Below are positions 32,434 through 42,640 of a stretch of 42,931 nt of DNA, one piece after another. Both the position numbers and the translations under genes were made by a program. Positions within the stretch are counted from its first letter, which is position 1; each line of letters begins with the position of its first letter. This stretch comes from Phialocephala subalpina. Taxonomy: Eukaryota; Ascomycota; Leotiomycetes; Helotiales; Mollisiaceae. The notes beneath the pieces are model-generated. The model had not been told where the DNA came from. It did not search any database and worked only from the letters and a program-made list of their open reading frames with translations. The stretch spans positions 966,485-1,009,415 of the forward strand of contig FJOG01000026.1 in NCBI GenBank assembly GCA_900073065.1, written 5' to 3'.

Positions 32434-33109
32434 TTAACATTCATCCCATTGAAGACCCTCCACTACTCCCAACTCTGTGTACGATCTCCAAGGTCCTCCA
32501 GTCCAAGGCATATCCCCCTTTATCTCGATGACAGATTTGTGTCTTTTCAAACGCATAGTCGATGATCCGTGTCCTCTGCATCTTGCCAGCCACTGCGCAT
32601 CCGAGACAGCGTGTTCCAAAGCGCGCAACTTCTGTTTTGTAAGCCATTTCATGTACAAGCTGTACGATTCGCGGGCAAGCGACACATTCATACAAACGCG
32701 GACAGATGGGACCCAGCCACCAAGAATGCATTGGTAGTCAACAGAGCCTTTGAACTCAAGCTCCGACATGTGAATGATTATGAGTTTCTCAAAGTATTCC
32801 TTCTTCCAGATCGAGTAGAGGTCCTTGCAAGTAGATCCGAGGAGTCGTTTGGAGGCAGGGCCGAGGTGTCCGAAGATCATCAGCTGGAGTTCGGCGGGCA
32901 GCTTTGGAAGACGACCGGATTGATCTCATGGCTATTAGCTAAGTAGTAGGAAAGATCGGAGTTGTTTGCTTACCTCTTCGTGTTGCGTTTAGCTTGGGCT
33001 TCAGATCGATCTTGACTTTTGATTTTCCGTGGTCATCTCTCTTCGAGGTGCCCCGGAAGGCTTTCTTGGTGCTCGGATGACTCGGGACCCGGGACTTTTT
33101 GGGATTCAT
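32434..33109 (-). CDS. F-box-like array paralogue 17 (intact, first-transcribed end of the array)
   Basis: Exons 32974-33109 and 32434-32924, 208 codons plus stop. The family intron runs AGA-G|GTAAGC to GCTAAT...ATGAG|AT (phase 1). Exon 1 is strongly basic (K-K-S-R, K-K-A-F-R, K-R-D-D-H-G-K-S-K-V-K). The core (about 50-92) is R-L-P-K-L-P-A-E-L-Q-L-M-I-F-G-H-L-G-P, then K-R-L-L-G-S-T-C and L-Y-S-I-W-K-K-E-Y-F. It continues with H-M-S-E-L, Y-Q-C-I-L-G-G-W and a C-terminal S-V-I-E-I-K-G-D-M-P-W. It sits at the right border of the array, next to a conserved-looking coiled-coil gene. Confidence 0.8.
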
Positions 33110-33444
33110 GATCGTGGTGACTCTTGGTTTCGGGGATGTGAGGTGTCGAGGTTGGACGAGATTTCGAGACAAGAGTTGTGATGTCGGGGCGAATAGTTAC
33201 CGAGATCGAGACCGACGCGTGAGAAAGACGCGATGCTGTGATAAAACAGAATTGAGCTCCATCAGGCGAGGATTGAAGGTGACTTGCTCACAGACAAAGT
33301 GAAGTTTCTCAGGGATGAGAACTGACGAGTTGTACATTTTAACAAACTGATAAACGCTAGACAGAGACAAGATCAACTCCAAATAAAAACGAACAGCAAA
33401 ACAAACAAAATCCAATCCCAAACGAGAGTGACAGGATACCCATC
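33110..33444. other. Intergenic, right border of the array
   Basis: Short spacer; presumed promoter of paralogue 17 and terminator region of the coiled-coil gene. Nothing coding seen. Confidence 0.45.
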
Positions 33445-35850
33445 TTACAAATCGCTGCTAAACTCCCCCATCCACATCGCCTCCCCTTCTTCACCCTCAC
33501 TCAAGAACCCCAACCCACTATCATACTTCCTCCTCTTCCTGCTTCCCCTCCTCGCTAATCCCGCATCAAACATGCTACCCCTCCTGACTACACTTGAGCT
33601 AGCAGGCGTCAACAACCCTGGTCCAGTTGGTCCTTTCACAGGAGAACTACTATCCGCCATCGGCCCCGCAGCCGACGTCTTCCCATTCGAAGTTGGGGTG
33701 GGGTAACCCATGATATTCAACACTGCTTGAACAGCTTCCTGACCTTTCGACTTCTCAGCTTGCAACTTGAAATTTAGGCAATGGTTTTCGGTTCGGAGAG
33801 TGAGGATGGTGGCGTGTGCTGATTTCAAGGCGTTGTTTGTACGCTCGATTTCTGTTCGCAGTTCGGATACGCGAGCATCACGGAGAGCGAGAGCGGAGCC
33901 GTGCGCTTGTTCCCTTTCTGTCGCTGCGTTCTTCAGGCCTACAATCTGGGTTCCTAGTTCCGCGATGCGGACGTCTTTCTCTGCTACCTGTGCTGTGGTC
34001 TCGGGTGTCAGGTTGTCGAGTTGAGATTTAACTTCCGCAGCGGAGTCGATGGCGGCGCTGAGGCGACGTTGGAGCTCTACCATGACGGTTTGCATTCCTT
34101 CACTGTCTGCTTGGAGGGCTTCGGAGCGCATGACTTCGTGTTGGAGGCGTTGATCTAGGTCTGCGATCTCGGATTGCAGGGCGCCTTCTTTGAGGAGACT
34201 TTCTCGTTCAACGCGGTCGATGAGGTCTTCCAGTCCCTTCACTTCTTCTCTGTACCCCTCCAATGCTTTTCGTAATCTGTCGTTGTCGGTATCCTTCTCC
34301 ACGATGTCGGAGCGAAGAGAACCGACGACTTCGTCTGCGAGCTTCAGTTGTCCTCGCAATTCGTCCATGGCCTCAACCCTGCTTCCCAATTGCTGTCGCA
34401 GCAACAGCTCTTGCTCATGATACTGATCCACGCTCTCATCTCCTTCCTTCACCTTCTGCGTCAAGGCCTTGACCCGGTCGACAAGCAATTCAAGGAGTTT
34501 AGAATTCTCGAATCCAATAGAAAGTTCGCCAGGACAGAGATACTCGAGATCAAGACGTGCTTGGCGGAATTGAGAGGCGATGAGTTCGAGTGTCTCATCT
34601 GGGGCAGAGGAACCGAAATCAAGGTTGGAGATCTCGGTGCTGAGTGCCGAGAACGCGGTTTGGTGCTCGAGGGAGGAGGATTGGGTGAGTGCGAGTGTAG
34701 TCAGCACTCGATCGAGGGCCGAGTCGAGTGTTGTGTGCTCGTCGCCGTTGTTGTGAAGAGAGAACGAGGAGGACGGGATAAAGTCCGTAAGCTTGGTGGT
34801 GAGTCGGTCTTGGTGGTCTTTGTTGAACGCGATCGCTGCATTCAATTTCTCAATCTCTCCTTGAAGTGTCTCCAATTCAGTCTTCAATTCCTCCTTTTCA
34901 GGATCTGACATTGGCAGCTCAGCTTGAGTGCCAGCACTGATAGAAGACGTCGTCCTACATGGCGTATTCGGCATCGAAGAAGGCGGTGACGGAAAGCTGG
35001 TATTCAATCTCGCCGGCGAAGCCATAACCTCGTCATCATTCATCATCGTGTCCTCGTAATCATAATTCGTAACCATATTATCGTCGTCATCATCATCAAA
35101 TCCAGCATCATACGGATCTCTCGCAGCCATATCCCAATCCACTTCCTCCTCTGTATCAGACTCCTTCCGATGCAATTCGGCCTTGAGATCTTGGATCTCT
35201 TGCTCCAGTTCTTGGACTTTGGTGCTGAGTGTCTCATTCGTGGTCATAGACACGTTTGATTCGAGACCGAGTTGGCTGGCGATATCGTGCTCGTCTCGCA
35301 TGCTCTGGACTTCCAGATCTTTGGCGGCCAATTCCTCTCGTAACCGTGTAACCTCGGATCTTCGTTCTCGTGTTTCGTGACGCTTGTCGAACTCGATTGT
35401 GTTTATTTCCTCGCTGAGTCGGTGTCTTCGGAGTCGTCGCTTGACTCGGCCATCGAGAACTTGTCGTAGGGGTGCGAATTGCACTTCGCCGGATATCGGT
35501 GAAGCATCGTATTCTGCTCTGTTCGACAGCCGCATTGGTGTTGAATGTCTCCGCTTCGTGGTGGGGATGGAGGAAATTGATGTTCGACGTATGAATGGAG
35601 TGAGTCCTGAGGAAGCAGACTCAATTTGTATCTCTGGTCCGGGATCAGAGAATCTCACACGTTTCTTCGTTCGTCTGGGTGTGGATGGCGGGGTTGAAAT
35701 GCCATGTCGTAAGATGGTGTTCGGTGCATTGGTTCGTGACGCTGGAGCCCTGACGCTGCTGCGTCTCTTTTTTCGGACTGCGATTGGTCGGTCGTCGCTC
35801 ACAATATCATTGACGATACCCGTATCAGAATAATCATTGAGGTCTGCCAT
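33445..35850 (-). CDS. Large coiled-coil protein, probably nuclear or cytoskeletal
   Basis: One uninterrupted frame of 801 codons from ATG 35850; the frame is open further up, but the ATG is preceded by non-coding-looking sequence. Residues 1-130 are basic and S/T/P-rich with R-K-K-R-R and R-R-T-K-K-R-V-R-F-S-D. Long heptad-rich segments follow (E-L-E-Q-E-I-Q-D-L-K-A-E-L; S-E-V-T-R-L-R-E-E-L-A-A-K-D-L-E-V), with an acidic D/E-rich break around 245-275. A second long coiled region spans about 455-720. The C-terminus has a short G/P/S linker, then R-R-G-S-R-K-R-R-K-Y-D-S-G-L-G-F-L-S-E-G-E-E, a likely nuclear signal. No enzymatic motif. I do not recognise the orthologue; structure suggests a scaffold protein. 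No lesions, so it probably marks a conserved flank. Confidence 0.85.
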   Translation of the reverse strand: MADLNDYSDTGIVNDIVSDDRPIAVRKKRRSSVRAPASRTNAPNTILRHGISTPPSTPRRTKKRVRFSDPGPEIQIESASSGLTPFIRRTSISSIPTTKRRHSTPMRLSNRAEYDASPISGEVQFAPLRQVLDGRVKRRLRRHRLSEEINTIEFDKRHETRERRSEVTRLREELAAKDLEVQSMRDEHDIASQLGLESNVSMTTNETLSTKVQELEQEIQDLKAELHRKESDTEEEVDWDMAARDPYDAGFDDDDDDNMVTNYDYEDTMMNDDEVMASPARLNTSFPSPPSSMPNTPCRTTSSISAGTQAELPMSDPEKEELKTELETLQGEIEKLNAAIAFNKDHQDRLTTKLTDFIPSSSFSLHNNGDEHTTLDSALDRVLTTLALTQSSSLEHQTAFSALSTEISNLDFGSSAPDETLELIASQFRQARLDLEYLCPGELSIGFENSKLLELLVDRVKALTQKVKEGDESVDQYHEQELLLRQQLGSRVEAMDELRGQLKLADEVVGSLRSDIVEKDTDNDRLRKALEGYREEVKGLEDLIDRVERESLLKEGALQSEIADLDQRLQHEVMRSEALQADSEGMQTVMVELQRRLSAAIDSAAEVKSQLDNLTPETTAQVAEKDVRIAELGTQIVGLKNAATEREQAHGSALALRDARVSELRTEIERTNNALKSAHATILTLRTENHCLNFKLQAEKSKGQEAVQAVLNIMGYPTPTSNGKTSAAGPMADSSSPVKGPTGPGLLTPASSSVVRRGSMFDAGLARRGSRKRRKYDSGLGFLSEGEEGEAMWMGEFSSDL

Positions 35851-37036
35851 CGTGAAATATATGGTGGTGTAGTCGTCGTATAAACGTATAAACAAACAAT
35901 TGAAGAGAAGAAATAATTCTCCCAACACTTGTCGGTGATGATTTCAAGAAGTGAAGAATGATGAAGAATCCCAAAACAAGAAAATTTCCTTGACACGAAG
36001 CTGGTCCTTGTCCAGGCCACAATTCTAGCCAATGTAAACATGGATGGTGGTTTGTTTACTTTCTTCCCAACGAGGTTACGCGACCTCTACGGTGACCTCG
36101 TTCGCCGCCACAGAACTGAGTTGGCGACCGAGAATGGTTGGCTGAGAACACGACAACACAAAACGCGTTGACCATCGTTGAGTCACAGTGGAGAGAAGCG
36201 TTGATCTTTCAAGCATCTTTTGGTATGACAAGGAGCAGATGTGGAGAGCGCAGGGGAAGCTTGAGATATTTGGGCTCGCGGAGTCGCGGTACCTGCATTT
36301 CGCTGCCCTGCTTGCTGTCATTTTAAAGCCCAATTCTCACTCCTCAGAGCCAGTAGCTGACCGAGGAAAACTTGGAGAAGAGTTGTTGGAAGCGGAGGGA
36401 AATGTTTGCTGAGAGTCGAGCCTCAAAGGAATCCGGTCTTGAGGCCAAGCGGTCTTCGAGGTTATGAATTGAGAAATTTGTTCTCAACGTAGGCTTGGTG
36501 CCTCAGGCCGAAACGATTCCATAGTCATGTGACTACTCCTGTCCTGGGAGCACAAACAGTTTGATTTGTTTTGCAATTGAAACTGCGAAAAATGGCTTGA
36601 ATTTGATTGCATTTCTTCCTAGTATTTTCCATTTCTGGAATTTGGGGAGAGGTTGTGTTTGGAGCTAGGCAGGATCATGTGATGGTCTTCGCGTGTTTTC
36701 GCGCTAGTAATTTGGCAGCGCAAGGGTCCTTCGGACTACATAAACCATCAGTTTTTCCACAAAACATTGAACGTTGCACTCGCAATAGCAAACATATCAA
36801 GCAAGCCATATACATATCCCACATCGCTGGCTACATCTCATCCGCGCGCAAAAACCATCGTGAACATGTCAGAAGCCGTACCCACCATGGATTCAGAGGG
36901 GGCAAAGGCCTGCGCAAAACACTATCAACGAAGCTTTGACTAAGCTAGAGAAGGAGGATGACAGCAGGAACATCAAGCCACGAGGTGAGTATCCGCGCGG
37001 CCTGTTCGCAGTCTATGCTAATCAGTACTTTAGCAG
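35851..37036. other. Intergenic plus possible 5' relic of the recombinase gene
   Basis: 35851-36850 holds nothing convincing. At about 36860-36990 short exon-like frames occur (M-S-E-A-V-P-T-M-D-S-E-G and, in another frame, N-E-A-L-T-K-L-E-K-E-D-D followed by CGAG|GTGAGT) that may belong to the decayed gene downstream, but they do not join in frame. Confidence 0.4.
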
Positions 37037-39033
37037 CTCAGCAGTGCACACCTGGCGGAAGGCATAGCAGGGCTGGGTCGTCTAGCAGGGTTTGAGCACA
37101 ACGCCATATTGTACACGCTACGGAGAGGCTATGCAAACATGCTCTACGTAAGAGGAATTGCTAAAGATCGAAGGTTTTTAATGGGCTATAAAACAAACTC
37201 GAATATATATAGTTGCTATCACTCCGCGGTATCATCTATTCCAGTCCAGGAGCTCTTCCGCGACGTACGCCGAGATGAATGGCATGGCGCTCAACAGACT
37301 CCAGCAACTTCCTCAGACCATTAGTTTAGAAGGTTGGCAGAGATTGGAACAAGATCCCGAGGTCATCCAATACGGTCTCGAGACCTCGAGGATCAGGGCA
37401 GATCTCCGTGAGTCGTACGGATCAACTGCGGCTGCAGTTCGTTCGTGTGATCATCGTGTCCCCGACCTCCTCGCCGCAACCGCGCGTCTCAAGAACCGCC
37501 GAAAAGTTCTTTTTGAAATACATATATGACGAAGAGTATCGTAAAGCCTTTGCAAAATATTGTCACCCACAAATCTCCACACTCTCCACGCCAAGGGCGA
37601 TGATCGACTACTGTTCGGAGCCTAAACCCATGCCTATGGACGACGCCGTTATGGGAGATGCTTGTGACTATATGGTGCAGTTGGAGCAGAAAGAGGAATG
37701 TGCATCGGAGCTAAATGACTACGAGACCATTATCGCCGAGGAGGAGGAATAGTCGAACGGGGTCGAAATCGTTAGTCTCGATCCGAGCCTAATGGTCACG
37801 GATAATATCATGGAGATGCATCCCAACTCTCTTACCGCTTTCCTCTCCATTCTTTAGAAGGTTCCAACACCGTTCGCCTCCACAAGATCAACGACGGAAG
37901 CGCACGACCAAAGAATATGACTATCGCGCTAGTTAGAGAGGCGATGAGTTCGGGTGGTCTCACAGATGCAGCTCTTTCCAAAGTTATGGTGGAGGTCTTC
38001 TCGGCCACTCAAAGGACAGGGAAGTACATTCCTGGGGAGGAGCCTCTTCTTGGTACGTCTATCTGTCACTTTTCTGGTGTTGATCTCTCATTGGACTACC
38101 ATTCACCTGAAGCCGCCCATTCTGCTCATACCGCAGTTGTACGACGCGGTGCGGAGGAGGCATTCGAGAAGTATCTCTTGCCTCTAGACGTGCCTTGCAC
38201 ATATCATTCCCAAGGACCTACCAAGAAGTAGAATCCGAGGTTTTGCGGGTAAGCCCGATCCAAGACTCGCTAAGAGCAGGCTGGGTATATCTTTGGCTAT
38301 ACATTGACACACCACAAGCAACATCACGCAGTCGGTAATATTCCTCATGGGGTGTGGCTTGCTACTATGACGGCTGTGCTTTTCTAACGACTTCTCTAAG
38401 CATTAATACTAAGCATCCAAAGATACATTTGTCAACAACCTCGATCTTCTCATCGGAACAGACTTATCTTCGCCATTTATACCTAGAGCATAGACTGAGT
38501 CCTGTCGGGGCTGAATCAGTCTTATAGTGTGGGATTTGTGAGCACTTTCCGGAGTAGGATCAGTTAAAATACAATAGGAGGAGGTATGGAGATTGGTAGC
38601 AGAGCATGGACATATAGGCCAGTATGATAATGGACATCGCACGATTCCCTCTTTCTGCCCGTTTTGTCTTCACAATGAGAACCTTTCGCCTTTTAAGAGA
38701 ATCTCAAAGACGATGAACCTCCTCGATCGTGCCGATTACCCAAAGCACATAGCTATGCATTTCGACGACGCCGATCTGGATTCAATTCATCCCTGCCCTT
38801 GCTTTCCAAAAATTTGTTCTTATCAGGGAAACATGACACTTACGGAATTGACGAGTCATTTGAGCCATGTCCATAGCATACAGAAGGCAAAGGTCTCGCG
38901 AGAGGAAAGGCACAAGAACGCAATAGTACTTTCCGAGAGATCTGTGAATATTCAAACAGCAATAGGAGAGGGAAAGCCGTCCAAAAAGCCTGGAGGTAAG
39001 ATTTTTCACGTGGCTTTGCTTGCAGTGAACTAA
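37037..39033 (+). pseudogene. FluG/DUF3435-type tyrosine-recombinase-like gene, 5'-truncated and frameshifted
   Basis: Three frames carry successive family segments. 37037-37324 reads L-G-R-L-A-G-F-E-H...Y-T-L-R-R-G-Y-A-N-M-L, then F-L-M-G-Y-K and I-Y-S-C-Y, the box-II arginine region and a candidate catalytic tyrosine of FluG-type integrases. 37275-37529 (next frame) reads L-E-Q-D-P-E-V-I-Q-Y, Y-G-S-T-A-A-A-V and L-K-N-R-R-K-V-L-F-E, the usual helical linker. 37408-37752 (third frame) continues D-E-E-Y-R-K-A-F. 38593-39033 has the terminal zinc-finger-like segment F-C-P-F-C-L-H-N-E...P-K-H-I-A-M-H-F, then C-P-C-F-P-K-I-C and H-L-S-H-V-H. The catalytic N-terminus is missing. DUF3435 proteins mobilise Crypton/Starship-type fungal elements; this copy is dead as read. 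Confidence 0.6.
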
Positions 39034-39037
39034 TGAG

Positions 39038-39980
39038 ATGGAATTGTACCATGTAGCAGATTTTATTGTAACAGCAGATACGCGGGCTCAGAGACTAGAA
39101 GCTCTTTTTTGTTGCACATCGCATAAAACGGGTGCAGGGGAAAGCTCTCTCTCCCTGTCGCTGTTTAGAATTATCGAGCCCTCTGATGGCAGCATTAGCA
39201 TCGACAACCTTAGTACCTCAACTATCGGGCTTCTGGACCTGCGGCAGCGACTCACCATCATCCCACAGGATACTGCGCTGTTCGAAGGAACAATACGCGT
39301 TCTCGGTGCGTCTCGTGCTCTCCTTGGCTCAGTGGTGTTGACTGAACCATGTCACTAACTGCGAGTGTAGAGTACGCGCGACTCAAAGATCATGTGGCCA
39401 GTATGACTGGTGGGCTGGAGGCCAAGGTGTACGAAGGAGGTAAGGAGGATGCCTCCAAGGCAGATGCACGCTCGCGATGCTAACCCACCGTGCAGGGTCT
39501 AATCTTAGTCAAGGGCAGAAGCAGCTCTTGTCGTTGGCCCGCGCGCTGTTCACGCCGACGACCATTCTTGTGCTGGATGAAGCCACAGTAAGTACCTTTG
39601 CCCCCCCGTAAGTGTACATCATTATACTCCGGCCCAAAACTTACCGTCATGTCGATGCACATGCACGTTCCCACCGCTGGCATATCCGGTGCACGAGAGG
39701 AAGAGTTTGACTGGCTGACTGGGAGGTGCAGGCTGCGGTGGACGTTGAGACGGATACACTGCTGCAGGAGACGCTCCACAATAGTTCTTTCAGTAACCGG
39801 ACCATCATCACGATCGCGCATCGCATTAACACAATCATCGACCGTGACCGCATCGTCGTGCTCGATAAGGGTGAAGTGGCTGAATTTGACACGCCGGCAG
39901 CACTGATATTGCAGAAGGGACTCTTTTATGAGCCCATCAAGGAAGCTGGGCTCCTGGAGAGTGCGGTGGCACAGAATTAG
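39038..39980 (+). pseudogene. ABCC-type ABC transporter, second nucleotide-binding domain only
   Basis: Exons about 39038-39305, 39371-39439, 39496-39587 and 39732-39980. Motifs in order: Walker [11 protein letters not shown] (lysine replaced by glutamate, E from GAA), L-F-R-I-I-E-P, Q-loop I-I-P-Q-D, signature N-L-S-Q-G-Q-K-Q-L-L-S, Walker B I-L-V-L-D-E-A-T, H-loop I-A-H-R-I-N-T, then the C-terminal D-K-G-E-V-A-E-F-D-T-P. Between F-E-G-T-I-R and L-E-Y-A-R-L-K-D-H the usual block of about 16 residues (D-N-L-D-P...W) is absent without loss of frame. Known of the family: ATP-driven export of conjugates or toxins. Membrane domains and NBD1 are missing, and the Walker lysine is lost, so no transport function is possible. 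It abuts the recombinase relic directly. Confidence 0.7.
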
Positions 39981-40281
39981 GAAGAGAGTGCGTGTCACTA
40001 GTTACTTTCTAACTGAATTCATGTGACCATTATGTATGAGGGCTTTTAGGATAAGAAGTTGAAGCTAGAAAGAAATGCCTAAGAAACTGAAATCTCTCCC
40101 TTAGCCATTTCCCAGAAGCCGACAGATAGCCCCTCGAAGTTAATTCACGACAAAAGCATGGTCCAAAAAGCAGGAAGAAAAGAAAGGCCATGCTCTGCAC
40201 AGCGACGAGATTCCATAGCAACACCCCTAAGACCAACTCGCGTGCATCTTGCCGTGATTGATACGTCCATTTGTGTCTTGT

Positions 40282-40805
40282 CTACTTCTTGGACCACAAT
40301 CCCATAACATTCTTCTCGGTGTCGGTGAAATAGGCAACAAAGCCCATATCGCCCGGGATCTCCTTCTTCGCACTGAGGCACAAATGTCAGCGAATCTCCG
40401 AGTCCTTCAGTGTATATCATGCTCACATGTACAGAGCACCACCAGCCCTCTCAACCTCCTTCAACGCCTCGTCGACACTCTCAACGTTAATCGTAATACG
40501 AACAGAGAGACGTTCCTTGGACGGATTGTCGGGGTGAATGGCGGGAGAGAGGAAGTTCTCGGTGGTCAACTTGACGAAACTTCCGTTGGTGCTCTCCTTG
40601 TTAAAGAGGGAGACATTGGGGTTGCCTGTCGGGTTGGAAGTCCAGCCGAATACGGTGGAGTAGAAGGTTTGGATGCGTTCGAGGTCGAGGCAGGGGATTT
40701 CGTTCCAGATTATTGTCTGGTATTTTGTAAGTGTGGGAACAGGGAGAGCTTGTGGGGAGGGAGGGGACGAACGCCGGGGGTCATCTTCTTGGATTCTTCG
40801 GCCAT
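40282..40805 (-). CDS. Glyoxalase/bleomycin-resistance (VOC) superfamily protein
   Basis: Exons 40773-40805, 40427-40716 and 40282-40372, 137 codons plus stop, all in phase. The domain reads T-I-I-W-N-E-I-P-C-L-D-L-E-R-I-Q-T-F-Y, the typical opening strand and helix of VOC proteins, then F-G-W, V-S-L-F-N-K and F-V-K-L. The second half has I-T-I-N-V-E-S-V-D-E-A-L-K-E-V-E-R-A-G-G-A, I-P-G-D-M-G-F-V-A-Y-F-T-D-T-E and a terminal M-G-L-W-S. Known of the fold: metal-assisted isomerase, dioxygenase or binding roles; specific substrate unknown. Length is normal for single-domain members. Cytosolic (no signal). Intact, unlike its neighbours on both sides. Confidence 0.85.
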
Positions 40806-41865
40806 TGGAATTGATTGCTTTCGGGTGGTTGATACTGTGGATTGGGAAGTTGTGGTAATGCGAAGAATGGTTGAACTTTTGGAACAAGTGGAGTTGAGAC
40901 GTTTTTGTCTTGGAAAAGGATAGTATGGTGTAAGAAGTAGTGAATAAGAGGGTTTGTTGGAAGGTGAATTCCTCTCACTTGAGAGGAATCTCTGCCTTAT
41001 ATCTTCAACATGAAAACGGACTGGAAACCAAAACCCTCCGATTCACGGTCACAAAATCAAGCCACTTTCGCGGATCTTCAATGAATGTGACTCATTCCCT
41101 TACCTCTCCAGCGTTCCCGAGATCGTTCTTGACACATTCGCAGGTTCCTTTTGCATCGAGGGATCCGCAAATTCGAATACCTTCAATGCAGGGTTGGATC
41201 GTCGAAGCAATTGTCAAATGAACGGAAAGGGGCTTCACTTCCTGACCAGGGTGGCCTCCTTACGGCCGTTGCTGCCTGAAGGTCTGCAGCCACCCACAGC
41301 CAAGCACCTGATATCGCGACGGCTTCGTGTTGTGGAAAACGCGGTGTGCGTGCGTCTGCATGAGGTCTCATAATTCCATGGATCGAAAACATGTACTACG
41401 ATCGAGAGTTTTTTCAAAGGAAGAGAGGGCGCGGATTAAGGAAATGATCAGTAATCACGGACACACCGTTTGGCGTTGAGGGGTCTTGTGTGACGCAGCA
41501 AACCCCGCAGGAACTTCACCGCACTTCGGAGGCTGGGGATGTCCGAGCCCTGCTGGTTCTTTTGAAATGGATTGGGACTGGAGGAGATCAGACAAAAGAA
41601 GTTTGTGATCAGTTTCATTCATGACCAGTTGAATTGATAGGCCAGCGAGTATGGGTTTACAACGGTTGTTGGAAACAGGATCACCACTTGATCTCAATCA
41701 CAAGGATATCGAGCTTCATCAATGAAACTGCGAATTGCGGGAGATATTAAACGCCATCTCTATTTATTATGTTAGTAAAGTAGCGCATCTAGGAAAGTTC
41801 GACGTACCCAACTCGATAGATGTTGCACCATCTCTGTGTCAATGTCAATAAAATTTCTCAGAGAC
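40806..41865. other. Intergenic, about 1 kb
   Basis: Presumed promoter of the VOC gene next to 40805. Short overlapping minus frames at 41183-41417 and 41455-41697 show no motif. No gene is claimed. Confidence 0.45.
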
Positions 41866-42640
41866 TCATCGCACCTTATAATATGGCTTTGAAGAGTCGC
41901 AGAATCTCAAATCTGCTACTAGTCTGATGATACCTTCTGGGTCATGGTTAATTTAGAAGCACGGATCTGCGGGCAATGGTGAGTCTACATGGGACAACAT
42001 TTGGAATAACAGCTTGATTTCCAACTCACAGCGAAAGCATCATGCAAGACAACATCACCGGCCTCAAAAGAGCTGACTAGCCACCGCCGATTAAATTCTT
42101 TGGCGAATTCGGAAGGGCTGTCTGAGAGCAATCCTGTTGCCATCATATTGCTGTTGAAGGCATTCTTGGCTTCTTCATCAGTGAAGCCTGCTTCCTCAGC
42201 TTTCCGAACGAATTCGGCTTCGATCTCTTGGCCAATCGACTTACCTAATGGAAGCCGTTAGTAACTTTGAGCACGGACATGTTGCCATGAACTTACTATT
42301 CTCGAGGTATATCGGTCCCCCACCGGTGAGCTTAATGTCTCCCATCGAACACCAAGCTGTTACGTTGGAGACATCTCCATGCCTCAAAAAAGATCTGATC
42401 ATAATGGGCCCCGATGGCATGAGCACCTGGGATATTATTCCTGAGCAGAGAGCGTCGAAACATCAAGGTGTTGTCACCCCATCCCATGAGCTTCGCGATG
42501 AAGCTACTCAGGGCAGGATGCTTGCAGAAGTCTGCATAGAGGGCTTCTATATGTGCTTGCAAGGCAAGATCCACGAATACAGCCGCTTTATCGCCGCCAG
42601 GCTTTCCGTTTCCGCCCGTTTCTCCGGCACCAATTCCCTA
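41866..42640 (-). pseudogene. Phytanoyl-CoA dioxygenase (PhyH)-family gene, 5'-truncated with two frame errors
   Basis: Exons about 42297-42640, 42030-42244 and 41866-41966. Exon A: L-M-G-W-G-D-N-T-L-M-F-R-R-S-L-L-R-N-N-I-P-G and H-Y-D-Q-I-F. A frame change in a six-T run (five needed, near 42390) leads to V-T-A-W-C-S-M-G-D-I-K-L-T-G-G-G-P-I-Y-L, the jelly-roll strand of PhyH enzymes, H-x-D being the iron ligands. Exon B: I-E-A-E-F-V-R-K-A-E-E-A-G-F, ending G-D-V-V-L-H-D-A-F. Exon C: I-R-A-S-K, another one-base slip at an A run (three, four needed, near 41953), then D-P-E-G-I-I-R-L-V-A-D-L-R-F ending K-V-R. Known of the family: Fe(II)/2-oxoglutarate oxygenases. No start codon lies before the AT-rich edge. 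Confidence 0.7.

Noticed and set aside
41183..41697. Small minus-strand genes left of the PhyH gene
   Set aside because: Short, compositionally odd frames with no splice partners or motifs.
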